Assembly: GCA_964035575.1 (NCBI GenBank)
Contig: OZ037878.1
Span: forward strand, 248,001-312,000
Length of the DNA stretch: 64,000 nt
Origin: Rhynchopus sp. YZ270_cl-10
Taxonomy: Eukaryota; Euglenozoa; Diplonemea; Diplonemida; Diplonemidae
Reading direction: 5' to 3'
Numbering within the stretch: the stretch's first letter is position 1; every line of letters starts with the position of its first letter. A model generated the notes under the pieces. That model ran no database searches and was not told where the DNA came from. It worked only from the letters and a program-made list of their open reading frames with translations. Positions 27,217 through 36,434 of the stretch are shown piece by piece. Both the position numbers and the translations under genes were made by a program.

Positions 27217-27783
27217 TCACGCCTTGTTCTCCTTTGCAGCAGCGTTCTTGGACGCACCAGTGGCAGCAAGCACAAGGATGTTGAGAATGCTGACAAGAAG
27301 GATGATGACGAAGCAGGGGACAGCATAGTGCAGCGCGTAGTCGTCTTTCATCTGTGCTCCGCAGTAGCTCTTGTCGAAGATCGCCACCGCCATGGACGTC
27401 GCCATCAGTGAGAACAAAAAGACAAGCGCGTTCATTGCCATGGACACAGTGCCAAACACCCCGCCACCACCCTGCAGCCCTACCAGGTTGCTCACAAGGC
27501 TCGCCACCATGAAGAGGAGCGCCATCAGCGAGAACCCCGCCATCGTCTGCGCCACCTCCTTGCGATCGTCGCAGGCGTACACACTGTTCTTCGCACTCTC
27601 CCACGCATGCCCTGTGTAGTCCTTCCACAGACCGTACCCTGCGTAGTCTCCTGTGCTCGACCCAGACCGCTTCGACTCCTGCAGACGCATCAGCGACTGC
27701 CCGTCTGCGAGCGACGCAGTCAGAAACGCAATCGAGATCAGAGTCGTGAACCCTGCCACAACGTGTCCCATGCTTCCGGCCAT
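27217..27783 (-). CDS. Tetraspanning membrane protein A1 (amastin/claudin-like)
   Basis: A 188-residue protein with four predicted membrane helices (about 6-28, 84-108, 113-140, 150-175) and a 55-residue loop after the first. The loop holds YGLWKDYTGHAWE followed by a cysteine (YACDD). A GLW...C loop between helices 1 and 2 is the hallmark of the claudin/PMP22 fold and resembles the kinetoplastid amastin signature. Assignment to that superfamily is inference. The short tail is GASKNAAAKENKA. Its 5' UTR (ATTTCTCTACCTTTTG, after an acceptor at 27810-27812) is shared with A2 at 33515. It is the last gene of the array in transcription order. Its loop differs most from the other three (SSTGDYAGYG, SAKNSVYACDDRKEV). 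Confidence 0.85.
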   Translation of the reverse strand: MAGSMGHVVAGFTTLISIAFLTASLADGQSLMRLQESKRSGSSTGDYAGYGLWKDYTGHAWESAKNSVYACDDRKEVAQTMAGFSLMALLFMVASLVSNLVGLQGGGGVFGTVSMAMNALVFLFSLMATSMAVAIFDKSYCGAQMKDDYALHYAVPCFVIILLVSILNILVLAATGASKNAAAKENKA

Positions 27784-28162
27784 ATTGTGTTTTCAAAAGG
27801 TAGAGAAATCTGTGTTTAACATTGTATAGCACACGCAAACGTTGATGAACCAAAAGTACAATAGCATTTCTTTTTTATTTTTGCGTGACAGCAACGTCCT
27901 ACAACGCTACTGTACGATATCTCTACTGTATTCGCAAGGCGCGTGAGAACAGAAAAAAAAGTGCCTCAAGGTCGGGAAAAGTGAGCCATCCAAGAAAAGG
28001 TTTAGCAGTACTTTCCACCCTTCATGCACTCTCTGCGAGGATTTCATACGATATATTTTTATTTGCGAAAAAAAAAAAGGGGGAATGGGGTAAAAAAGGG
28101 AAGCCGTTTAGGAAAGCAACGGGGGAGAAAAGAAATTGAAAAATTCAAAAGAAAAAAAGGTG

Positions 28163-28202
28163 ATAAGATAAGCCTAAGCTCTCATCTTCCTTAGTGTATC
28201 TT
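28163..28202 (-). repeat. Hairpin repeat R3
   Basis: Plus strand AAGATAAGCCTAAGCT and CTTAGTGTATCTT form the two stems. The stem positions changed in a paired way relative to the well preserved copies. Confidence 0.65.
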
Positions 28203-28344
28203 AAATGCGAGCACAGTAGGAAAGGGTTGTTGTGCTAATTCGTGAATTCATCACAAAAATAAAACAAAATAAAACAAAAGCGTTGGATGAATCTTAATAA
28301 AAGACAAAGAAAATGCCTAAAACAAAGATGAATCTCAGAGGGGG

Positions 28345-28392
28345 GAAAAAAGTGAAGTTGATAGTGCAAACGCCTCTGGGACGCAGGCACTG
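28345..28392 (-). repeat. R4 hairpin
   Basis: Full hairpin half of R4 (AGTGC with GCACT stem, GCGTC with GGCGT inner stem in gene sense), followed by the TATCAACTTCACTTTTTT tail. Confidence 0.75.
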
Positions 28393-28644
28393 AGGCACTG
28401 AAAAAAATATGCGGGGGGGGAAACAGCGCCAAAAATTCAGGTCCGCACTTCTTATGGTCTTCCCTTCGAAAAGGGGAAAAGGGCAAAACGCTAAAATAAA
28501 GTGGAAAAAAAAAATATTGAAAGTTTGACAACTAAAACAAACATACATTTTGTTTTGGGGGAGCGAAGGGTGAAACGAGGGTTGACCCGTCACATTTCAT
28601 TTACATCACTTTTTTTTTTTGTTTTTTTTTAGCGTTTATGTTTA

Positions 28645-28975
28645 GGAAAAAGCCTCGAATAGTGCAGAATGGGCCCCTGCAGGCAGGGAAGAGAAGGCAC
28701 TAAAGGAGAGGCACGTTGCATTTTATTGGTTTCGTGTTGGGTAAAATGGAGCAAGACAAAAGAGAAAAAAATAAACACAACAGCAAAGCGCAAAAAAGGG
28801 CGCAAAAGAAGTGGAGAAGAGGGTCTGTTGCCACCACCAGTCCTAACCCAAGGGAGAGGACGGTTGTGGCCCACTTCAATGGCGCTTGATTTTTGCGTGT
28901 GTATGTGTGGCGTCAAAAAGAAAAGGGGAAAAAATGGTAAGACGAGTCTAAGGCTCAATGCTCAGTCATCTTTAA
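28645..28975. repeat. Duplicated segment Y, copy 1
   Basis: About 300 bases nearly identical to 32994-33305, starting with GCAGAATGGGCCCCTGC and including GAGAGGCACGTTGCATTTTA. Copy 1 lies 3' of B1 and copy 2 lies 3' of A2, that is behind genes of different subtype. Confidence 0.9.
28830..28873 (-). promoter_or_regulatory. Conserved 3' hairpin of the tetraspanin array, copy 2
   Basis: Gene sense GCCACAACC pairs with GGTGGTGGC, then a G against CT internal loop, then TCCT with AGGA around a longer loop. It lies about 395 bases after the B1 stop. Confidence 0.6.
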
Positions 28976-29266
28976 CAAAAAAACCTATTCCAGAAAAAAA
29001 ATGTACGCCCTCATGCAAAAAAAATCTTCTAAAAATATATTGACAACTGGGGGTTTCTTCTTCGTTCTTCTGTGGGACTTGGATTGTCTTTATTTTTGCT
29101 GGGGGCTCGCTTTTTTAGTGCAAAACGTTGTCCTGCTTCAGCAATGGGCTCATTATACCCAGACATCTGCTTCCCTGCTCCTTGCACCCTTCGTGGATGC
29201 AGTAAAGGAGTGGCGCAAAAAACTATTTTAGGGGGTGTTGCGTTCTGGAGGCGTTGACCCGAGGTC

Positions 29267-29902
29267 TCAGTTCTGTTCCTCCTTGGCCTCAGGCGTCTCC
29301 TCCTTTGGAGTCTCGGCAGCGATGGGCTCGTTCTTGGTCTCCTGCGTCGCCTCGGTTGCGTCTTTCATGGCACCCATGGCAACCAACGCACCCACACCTG
29401 CCAGCGCAAAGACCACTACAAACACAAGCATCGGCAGTGCGTAGTGCAGGTCGTAGTCGTCCTTCGACTCGACATCGCAGTACTCTTGGTCAAAGAGTGC
29501 ACCCGCCAATGCCATCGTCATCACAGCAAACACAAAGACAAGAACGTTCAGACCTGCCGCCGCAAAGCCAAACACACCACGCCCGCTCTGCAGCCCCATC
29601 AGGTTGCACATCACCGCAAGCCCAGCAAAGATCAGCGCCATCAACGCGAACCCCGCCATCGTCTGCCCAATCTCATGCCTGTCGTCGCAGGCGTGCATGC
29701 CGTTCAGATCACTCTCCCACGAATGCCCTGTGTAGTCCTTCCACAACCCGAACCCTGCGTAGTCTGTTGCAACGTCGTTACCGGAACGCTGCGAGTCCTT
29801 CAGACGCATCAGCGACTGCCCGTCTGCGATGCAGGCAGTCAGGAAGACCACTGTCGTCATCGAGAGCACTCCTGCCACAACGTGTCCCATGCTGCCGGGC
29901 AT
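29267..29902 (-). CDS. Tetraspanning membrane protein B1 (amastin/claudin-like)
   Basis: A 211-residue protein with four membrane helices (about 5-27, 84-108, 113-140, 155-182). The first external loop contains RSGNDVATDYAGFGLWK and HACDD. A cytosolic-type tail is rich in E, T and K (EATQETKNEPIAAETPKEE), about 25 residues longer than in type A. It is nearly identical to B2 (31542-32177), with about a dozen substitutions, for example HAC for HDC in the loop. The ATG follows an acceptor at 29941-29943 (TGCCTTCAG), and the 5' UTR start TATTACTTTTCATAC is shared with B2. The probable location is the cell surface or an internal membrane. The substrate or ligand is unknown. Confidence 0.87.
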   Translation of the reverse strand: MPGSMGHVVAGVLSMTTVVFLTACIADGQSLMRLKDSQRSGNDVATDYAGFGLWKDYTGHSWESDLNGMHACDDRHEIGQTMAGFALMALIFAGLAVMCNLMGLQSGRGVFGFAAAGLNVLVFVFAVMTMALAGALFDQEYCDVESKDDYDLHYALPMLVFVVVFALAGVGALVAMGAMKDATEATQETKNEPIAAETPKEETPEAKEEQN

Positions 29903-30282
29903 TGTTGATTTATGCGTTGTAAAGTGTATGAAAAGTAATACTGAAGGCAGGATAGTGGAATGGGAAAGATCAATGCCGTTCCTTCATCTAATACGACAAT
30001 TCACGAAGGTGAGTTAGCCGAATATGGACTGGAGTGGGCACATGCTTCACTGCATGACGACAACACAGGATCTGAATATGAAAAAATCTAAAAAATCGTA
30101 CTGCTTTATTTACTTCTATTGACTTCATTGCAGATGCAATGACCATGTTTTTTTCCCTCAATTTTGCACGTGGCTACCCACCTGCAGGTAAAATCGATTG
30201 ACAACCGGAGCAAAGCTCCAAATAAAAAGATAAAATCAACAAAAACAAAAGGCCAGGATTTTCTACCTGCCCAAAAAGGTGA

Positions 30283-30322
30283 AGTTGATAGCGCAAAACG
30301 CCGAGACGCAGGCACTGGGGAG
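30283..30322 (-). repeat. R4 hairpin
   Basis: Slightly shortened R4 (plus strand AAACGCCGAGACGCAGG), directly followed by a truncated R1. Confidence 0.6.
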
Positions 30323-30339
30323 AAGAAAAAAACAAAGTT

Positions 30340-30380
30340 TTTACTTGAAATACAACAGACCTCTCGTGACAGTGTATCAT
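30340..30380 (-). repeat. R1, truncated copy
   Basis: Only the gene-sense 3' end of R1 is present, as at 3934 and 41362. Truncation always leaves the same end, as in retroposed elements. Confidence 0.6.
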
Positions 30381-30909
30381 AAACTGAAACAAAAAAAAAG
30401 ATCAATTCATACTTTCGCAATCGAACAGAAAGCATGATAGGGAGGCAATGCATGACTCCCTTCTTTTTTTGAAGAATATGTGCTAAAAAAAAGCGAGAAA
30501 AAATGGTGGAAAAATATGCAAAAAAATGAAGAAACCTGACGGATGCGCTTCTCTGTACACCTCTCACCAAGGAATACCCCTTCTCGGCGCATGAAGAATT
30601 CCTCATTTTGTCGCTGGCGTTCTGCTGACGTCCACGACGTCCATATATGACTAATTAAGCAGTTTAGAGTACCAGACCAGTAAGATCGTGAGGAAAAAAA
30701 AAATCAGGAATTTCAGGAGCAACTATTTGTGTGTTGCGATCCTTATTTTTTCAATTTGTCCAAAAAAAAAAAAAAAAAGTGAAGAATTTATCAAAGGTGC
30801 GTACGCCTCCCGGGTACGCACATCTACAAGGAAGGTTTTGGTATGTGGTTGTGACGCTCTCGCTGGTCACCATCTAAAACAAAAAGGCAACAACGCTAAA
30901 ACAAAGTTA

Positions 30910-30944
30910 TTAAGATGACCCAAGTCTCAAAAAGGGGTCGTCTA
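30910..30944 (-). repeat. Hairpin repeat R3, outer stem restored by paired change
   Basis: Here AGATGACCC pairs with GGGGTCGTCT. The sequence differs from the typical R3 but the stem is complete, which is evidence that pairing matters or that the copy is recent. Confidence 0.6.
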
Positions 30945-31213
30945 AAAAGTAAAATAAAAAAAAACACACAACAGCAAACGTAACCGTTATATTTACACAG
31001 AATGCCTGTTGCCTACTCAACGCTAAGGGATTGACAAAGAACTGACCATTTTCTTTGACCACAATTTGATCGCTCTTGATGTAGAAACCTGCACTGTCCC
31101 AAGAAATGGCCACTAAAAGGGAATGCAAAACTGAGTATGCGTACAGTAGAAAGTGACCAACAAACATGGGAACATCACAAGCAGATGCGGACAAACAACC
31201 CACACAGAGAAAC

Positions 31214-31250
31214 AGAAGTGACCACCTGTCCTCAAAGGACGGTTGTCATC
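31214..31250 (-). promoter_or_regulatory. Conserved 3' hairpin of the tetraspanin array, copy 3
   Basis: Gene sense GACAACC/GGTGGTC, internal loop G against CA, then TCCT/AGGA with loop TTG. The inner stem is one pair longer than in copy 1. It lies about 295 bases after the B2 stop. Confidence 0.65.
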
Positions 31251-31541
31251 TCTGTTTTTGTGTGGGTGGAACGAACGCATTTTCATCGTGAGCAGAAGGA
31301 TAGAATGTTGTGGACTGGGCAGTTCATGCTTTAGATAAAGCATTTCTAGTATTAAAAAAAGACTAAAGGAAAAGGAAAAAGGATAACTAGGAAGACGGCC
31401 CTCACGGACACACGTCTGTTCAAAAATAAAAATACAAATAAAAGGAATTCGAGCTTCTTTTCTATTTTCTCTGTACATTTGAAGTTATTGGAGGAAAATC
31501 GTTTAAGGTGCGGTGCGTTCTTGAAGCGTTGACCCGAGGTC

Positions 31542-32177
31542 TCAGTTCTGGACCTCCTTGGCCTCAGGCGTCTCTTCCTTGGGAGTCTCGACAGTGATGG
31601 GCTCGTTCTTGGTCTCCTGCGTCGCCTCGGTTGCGTCTTTCATGGCACCCATGGCAACCAACGCACCCACACCTGCCAGCGCAAAGACCACCACAAACAC
31701 AAGCATCGGCAGTGCGTAGTGCAGGTCGTAGCTGTCCTTCGACTCGACGCTGCAGTAGCTCTGGTCGAAGAGTGCACCCGCCATCGCCATCGCCATCACA
31801 GCAAACACAAAGACAAGAACGTTCAGACCTGCTGCCGCAGAACCAAACACACCACGCCCGCTCTGCAGCCCCATCAGGTTGCACAACACCGCAAGCCCAG
31901 CAAAGATCAGCGCCATCAACGAGAATGCAGCCATCGTCTGCCCAATCTCATGCCTGTCTTCGCAGTCGTGCATGCCGTTCAGATCACTCTCCCACGCATG
32001 CCCTGTGTAGTCCTTCCACAACCCGAACCCTGCGTAGTCTGTTGCAACGTCGTTCCCGGAACGCTGCGACTCCTTCAGACGCATCAGCGACTGCCCATCT
32101 GCGATGCAGGCAGTCAGGAAGACCACTGTCGTCATCGAGAGCACTCCTGCCACAACGTGTCCCATGCTGCCGGGCAT
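31542..32177 (-). CDS. Tetraspanning membrane protein B2 (amastin/claudin-like)
   Basis: A 211-residue protein, the near twin of B1 with the same four helices and E/T/K-rich tail. Differences cluster in the external loop (HAWESDLNGMHDCEDRHEI), in helix 2 and at a few tail positions (PITVETPKEE). The acceptor is at 32212-32214 (CCTCCGTCAG), 35 bases before the ATG. Its 3' flank is of the X type (shared with A1), although by sequence the gene is type B, so gene and flank have been reassorted. Confidence 0.87.
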   Translation of the reverse strand: MPGSMGHVVAGVLSMTTVVFLTACIADGQSLMRLKESQRSGNDVATDYAGFGLWKDYTGHAWESDLNGMHDCEDRHEIGQTMAAFSLMALIFAGLAVLCNLMGLQSGRGVFGSAAAGLNVLVFVFAVMAMAMAGALFDQSYCSVESKDSYDLHYALPMLVFVVVFALAGVGALVAMGAMKDATEATQETKNEPITVETPKEETPEAKEVQN

Positions 32178-32507
32178 TTTTGATTTGTTGTAAGGCGTAT
32201 GAAAAGTAATACTGACGGAGGTGGGTTTTGTAATTTGTCAGAAAACCCAGCAAAGAAAAAATTGGCCCCGACGCACAAAGCCTTGGTGCGTGACGCGACA
32301 CTGCTGGACACAACCATGCTGTCCCCGCATACATTGAGGTGTACACATGATAATAAAATATACCCAGAACTGTTTTTTTAATGCGCATGTATAATCAGTG
32401 TTTGAATGCTGTGTCGTAATAGTGCAGACAAGCTCCACTAATACTTAGTTTAGGTTCGCTCATTGTGTTCTGTCATGTGAACAGGCTTCTTATGCCCCCC
32501 TGACAAA

Positions 32508-32800
32508 CCAGGCCTCACGCTAACTCAGTCTGTTCCGGGTCTGTCAAATGGTGCATCAATCGAGGGAATTGAGGGCACTGAAATTTCACCTCGCTTCACA
32601 ATGATGGCAGGGAAGGGGATAACACGTGGTGATTCCCCAGCCTCCTCCTTTTTGGGGCTTTTTGGGTGCATCGACCTCACGCACCGAGCTGTCATCGCGC
32701 CACAAACAGGACTCCCGGCGCAACCCCGTTCGGGTTGACCAGGATAAAAAATGAAAAATCCACCAGGAACGATAACACGATGGTTTGCGTGAGGCCTGGT
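32508..32800. repeat. Small inverted-repeat element
   Basis: CCAGGCCTCACGC at about 32509-32521 is repeated in inverted orientation at about 32787-32799 with some 265 bases between. The interior is GC-richer than the flanks and has no frame. Target duplication was not resolved. Confidence 0.45.
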
Positions 32801-32939
32801 CACTGACAAACAGTGCCAAAAAAAAACGAACAAATCTTATTTTTTCCCAAAAAGCTACGCTGTTTGTTAAAATACTATTTTGCCATTTGGTTTCTAATTC
32901 TTGGAGGAAAAAAAAAAACATCTGTAACAAAAAGAAAAG

Positions 32940-32985
32940 TTGAAAGTGCAAACACATCACCGTTCATCGACGGACGCGCTAAAAA
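32940..32985 (-). repeat. R4 hairpin, second subtype
   Basis: Subtype with CCG-ATGAA-CGG hairpin (plus strand ACCGTTCATCGACGG) in place of the GCGTC stem. It matches 60123-60185 and 63746-63826. Confidence 0.6.
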
Positions 32986-32993
32986 AATAAAAT

Positions 32994-33305
32994 AGGGAAA
33001 GCCTCCCCGAATAGTGCAGAATGGGCCCCTGCAGGCAGGGAAGAGAAGGCACTAAAGGAGAGGCACGTTGCATTTTATTGGTTTCGTGTTGGGTAAAATG
33101 GAGCAAGACAAAAAACACAACAGAGCAAAAAGGGCGCAAAAGAAGTGGAGAAGAAGAGGGTCTGTTGCCACCACCAGTCCTAACCCAAGGGAAAGGACGG
33201 TTGTGGCCCACTTCAATAGTTTTGATAATTTTTGCGTGTGTGTGTGTGGCGTCAAAAAGAAAGGGGAAAAAGTTGGTCAGATGAGCTAAGCCTCACACAG
33301 CCGCC
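32994..33305. repeat. Duplicated segment Y, copy 2
   Basis: Near identical to 28645-28975 with small length changes in A-rich runs. It includes the array hairpin and ends in an R3-like remnant. Confidence 0.9.
33162..33206 (-). promoter_or_regulatory. Conserved 3' hairpin of the tetraspanin array, copy 4
   Basis: Same stem as copy 2 (GCCACAACC with GGTGGTGGC, then TCCT with AGGA) and loop changed by one base. It lies about 310 bases after the A2 stop. Confidence 0.6.
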
Positions 33306-33514
33306 ATAGCAAAGAGAGAGAAAAGTGTGTCGAAGGTAGGGATTTTTTCCCCAGCCGGTAATTATTTTCAACACTGTCATTATAAACTAATTGGAAAGGG
33401 TGCGAGCCACACATATTTTTCCTTTTTTTCCTTTTTCACATTTTTATTTTCATTTTGAATTGAAGCATGCCACTCTTGCCTGATGGAAAGGGGTGTGTTT
33501 GTGTTGGTAAATCA

Positions 33515-34084
33515 TCACGCCTTGTTCTCCTTTGCAACAGCGTCCTTGGACGCACCAGTGGCAGCAAGCACAATAATGTTGAGAATGCAGATAACAAGGA
33601 TCATGACGAAGAGAGGAACAGCGTAGTGCAGTGTGTAGGTGTCCTTCATCTCCGTCCCGCAGTAGCTCTCGTCGAAGATCGCCACCGCCATGGACATCGC
33701 CAGCAGCGAGAACAAAAAGACAAGCGCGTTCATTGCCATGGACACAATGCCAAACACCCCGTCACCACCCTGCAGCCCCACCAGGTTGCTCACAAGGCTC
33801 GCCACCATGAAGAGGAGCGCCATCAGCGAGAACCCCGCCATCGTCTGCGCCAGCTCCTCCCGATCGTCGCAGTCGTGCATGCCGTTCAGATCATTCTCCC
33901 ACGCATGCCCTGTGTAGTCCTTCCACAACCCGAACCCTGCGTAGTCTGTTGCAACGTCGTTACCGGAACGCTGCGACTCCTTCAGACGCATCAGCGACTG
34001 CCCGTCTGCGAGCGACGCAGTCAGAAACACAATCGAGATCAGAGTCATGAACCCTGCCACAACGTGTCCCATGCTTCCGGCCAT
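33515..34084 (-). CDS. Tetraspanning membrane protein A2, mosaic of types A and B
   Basis: A 189-residue four-helix protein. Start, helix 1 and the last three helices plus tail (GASKDAVAKENKA) are type A. The external loop, about residues 30-75 (ESQRSGNDVATDYAGFGLWK, then ENDLNGMHDC), is type B almost word for word. This is best explained by gene conversion from a B gene. The 5' UTR start ATTTCTCTACCTTTTG is shared with A1, with an acceptor at 34111-34113. It is first of the array in transcription order, downstream of FKBP. Confidence 0.87.
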   Translation of the reverse strand: MAGSMGHVVAGFMTLISIVFLTASLADGQSLMRLKESQRSGNDVATDYAGFGLWKDYTGHAWENDLNGMHDCDDREELAQTMAGFSLMALLFMVASLVSNLVGLQGGDGVFGIVSMAMNALVFLFSLLAMSMAVAIFDESYCGTEMKDTYTLHYAVPLFVMILVICILNIIVLAATGASKDAVAKENKA

Positions 34085-34286
34085 GTTGTGTTTTCAAAAG
34101 GTAGAGAAATCTGTACATTTTTTATTGATTTTTCTTTCGGGCCAATTGTCAAAATAGTATATGCCACATTCCGTTAAATAATCGAACACAACAAAAGAAA
34201 CGATCACGTTACTTTCCACACCCCCACACAGCCCCTGCCCCCGCCCACCCTTTAACACTTTTAAAAAGCATGCCGCAGCCACCTGC

Positions 34287-34864
34287 TCAGTAATGCTTAA
34301 GAATCTCGACGTCGAAGTTGAGGGTCGAGTTGGCAGGGATCGGGCCGATTCCCCTGGATCCGTATGCGTTCTGTACAGAGAAAGATATGTTCATATGCTA
34401 CGTTGAGTGTGAAGAGAAACTGAAGAGATGACCCGAAGTCGCTGTGCTCAAATCTTAAACACTTGCTGATTTTAAAGAAGACAAAAACCTCCAATCGTGG
34501 TTGCAACCACGCAACCATCTCTTCCTTGAACAACTTCTTAACGCCAAAGACATACCTCTGGAGAGCAACGCACGTTTGCCCTCTCGCCAATCGACATCTC
34601 AGCGACGGCCTTGTCCCAGCACCGGATGACCTGCCCACCACCGACGGCGAACACGAACGGCTGCGCACGGTCTCTCGAGGAGTCGAATTTCGTGCCGTTC
34701 TCGAGCGTGCCTGTGTAATGCACCGCCACGTTCTGCCCGTCACGCGGAAGTTCTCCGTTGCCTGCCTGGATCGTCTCAATGGTCACACCGGGGACAACCT
34801 CACGGATCTTGTTCGGCACCGGTACAGATGCATCCGTGCCAACCTTGCTCGAAGATCCTCCCAT
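34287..34864 (-). CDS. FKBP-type peptidyl-prolyl isomerase with N-myristoylation signal
   Basis: Two exons, 34864-34556 and 34370-34287, joined across an intron that starts GTATGT and ends TACAG, give 130 residues. The body is a single FK506-binding domain: VAVHYTGTL, KFDSSRDR, GQVIRCWDKAV, then CSPENAYGSRGIG and LNFDVEIL. Binding-pocket aromatics (Y, F, W, Y, F) are at expected places. FKBPs catalyse cis-trans isomerisation of proline bonds. The N-terminus MGGSSSK fits the N-myristoylation consensus (Gly2, Ser6), suggesting attachment to a membrane, possibly flagellar. The ATG is 19 bases after an acceptor (AAATTCAG). The intron contains a decayed R3-like hairpin near 34424-34465. Confidence 0.93.
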
Positions 34865-34921
34865 TTTAGTATAATCAAGTCTCTGAATTTTGAAGTTATT
34901 TGAAGCAAAAGAAAAGTTTTT

Positions 34922-34962
34922 TGAAGTGCAAACGCCTCACCGTACGCTGGAAGCCGGACGTC
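34922..34962 (-). repeat. R4-like hairpin
   Basis: Plus strand GAAGTGCAAACGCCTCACCG followed by a diverged second half (CGCTGGAAGCCGGACG). Confidence 0.5.
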
Positions 34963-35717
34963 GGGCTGGAAAGGATATAATAAGCAAAAAGAGTTTGAGA
35001 AATATGGTGTGAAGTGAATTGCAGAAAAATAATACCAAAAAAGACGGCGGAAAGAAAACAATGTTTCAGTGTCGTGTCCACGCAGGGTGGGCGTGAGAGG
35101 CTTGCTGTTGCACATCACAAAAGACTTCTTTTTTGTTTAAACGTTCGGTGCAGTTTTGTTTTTGTTTTTTGTTTTGCTGTACCTTCCCATATTTTTGTTT
35201 GTTTGTTTTTTTGTTTGTTTTGTTTAAAATGCTTTTATTTTAACCCCTTTTTCTTCATTTTTTGTTTTTACGAACAGAAAAAAAATAAAAACGCTAACAC
35301 CAAACCCTGAAGAAGGGTTGACCTGTTCGTACACAAGACACAGACATCACACATTACCCCCTTCTTTTGCTGAAAAAAAAAAAATGTTAAGAAAAGGTAC
35401 CAATCCCATGTCATTTTTTTTTTTTTGCTGTTTTGTTGCACCACCCACCCACCCACCCTTCCCCCAAAAATAATATCCATCGTCCATTTAAAAAAAAAAA
35501 GAAATCTTAAAAAGATGAACAAGGCATAGGCGCAATTGCTTTATACTTTTTTTTTTGAATTTTTTTTTTTTTTTGGGATGTGCAATCACTTTCCCTCTTC
35601 GTCTCCTTTTTCAGTTAACCCACTGCTCGGAACGGAAGGCTCGTACGTAAAAAAAGTATTTTCATCATATGCAATCAATAAATTGATAGTATATGGTAGG
35701 TAAAAAAAAAAAAAAAA

Positions 35718-35790
35718 TCGTAGTTGATGCAGGCATCTCCGACTGACCCACGTACGATGCCAGTCCCCAGATGAAAGCACAAATACCCTA
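35718..35790 (-). repeat. Spacer repeat shared with 54060-54115
   Basis: The two sites share GACCCACxTACGATGCCAG, CCCxGATGAAAGCA and the preceding GCAGxCATCTC-type stem. It may be an R4 relative with a different 3' part. Confidence 0.5.
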
Positions 35791-36434
35791 AAAAGGGGGG
35801 GGGGGGGTCACCGTATTTGAAAAAACTGAGGAACCTAAAGACCCCCACACATGCACCACACCCACTATGGTCTTACGCAAACTCCGTGAGCGTGATACAA
35901 AGGTTAATCGTTTTCATTGTCTTTTTTTTTTTGATACCTAAAAGCGGTCAGACACCACGCAAGCGATCTGCACGCAGTCAGACCAAAAAAAAAAATATTT
36001 TTTTTTGGAGGAACAGGAAGAGAAAAGAGGGGACACATGTAAAAAAAGAATATGAACGTTGCTTTTACGTTCCCTGTGTTGGAAGAAGAAAAATTCCCGT
36101 CCCACACTTTCGTTTTTAAAAAACCGGGTGGGGTAACACTGGGGTTCTTTTGTAAGTATCTTATGTTAGCGTATTTCTTCCGACTTGAAACCTGACTCTT
36201 CTTTTATTTTGTTTTGTTTTTTTTTGTTTATTCATACACCTGGCGTTATATCAAACGTTATAACGTTTCATATAACACCCGTGTATGTTTTCCTCTTAAA
36301 TTCCCATTTTTTTTTTTTAATTTCCAACAATTTCTGAAAAAAATTACACAACGCAGACACCAATGTCTGTCACTACATTTTTTTTTATTTTATTAATTGC
36401 GACCCGCAATCCCCCCCGCACCAATCCCTTTTAT

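Larger units (their letters stand above)
27784..29266. other. Spacer between array genes B1 and A1
   Basis: AT-rich with an R3 hairpin (28163-28202), an R4 hairpin (28345-28392), the duplicated segment Y (28645-28975) with its conserved hairpin, and another R3 (28938-28975). No gene was seen. Confidence 0.6.
29903..31541. other. Spacer between array genes B2 and B1
   Basis: It holds an R4 hairpin (30283-30322), a truncated R1 (30340-30380), an R3 hairpin (30910-30944) and the array hairpin (31214-31250). The rest is AT-rich. No gene was seen. Confidence 0.6.
32178..33514. other. Spacer between array genes A2 and B2
   Basis: Segment 32460-32820 contains an inverted pair (CCAGGCCTCACGC near 32510 and GCGTGAGGCCTGG near 32787), a likely small inverted-repeat element. 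R4-like 32940-32985, duplicated segment Y copy 2 and an R3 remnant near 33275-33310 follow. No gene was seen. Confidence 0.55.
34865..36434. other. Spacer between CNOT10 homologue and FKBP gene
   Basis: AT-rich with many T and A runs. It contains R4-like 34922-34962, a decayed R3 near 35512-35545 and a related unit at 35720-35790 that resembles 54060-54115 (CCTACGATGCCAG type). No gene was seen. Confidence 0.55.
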
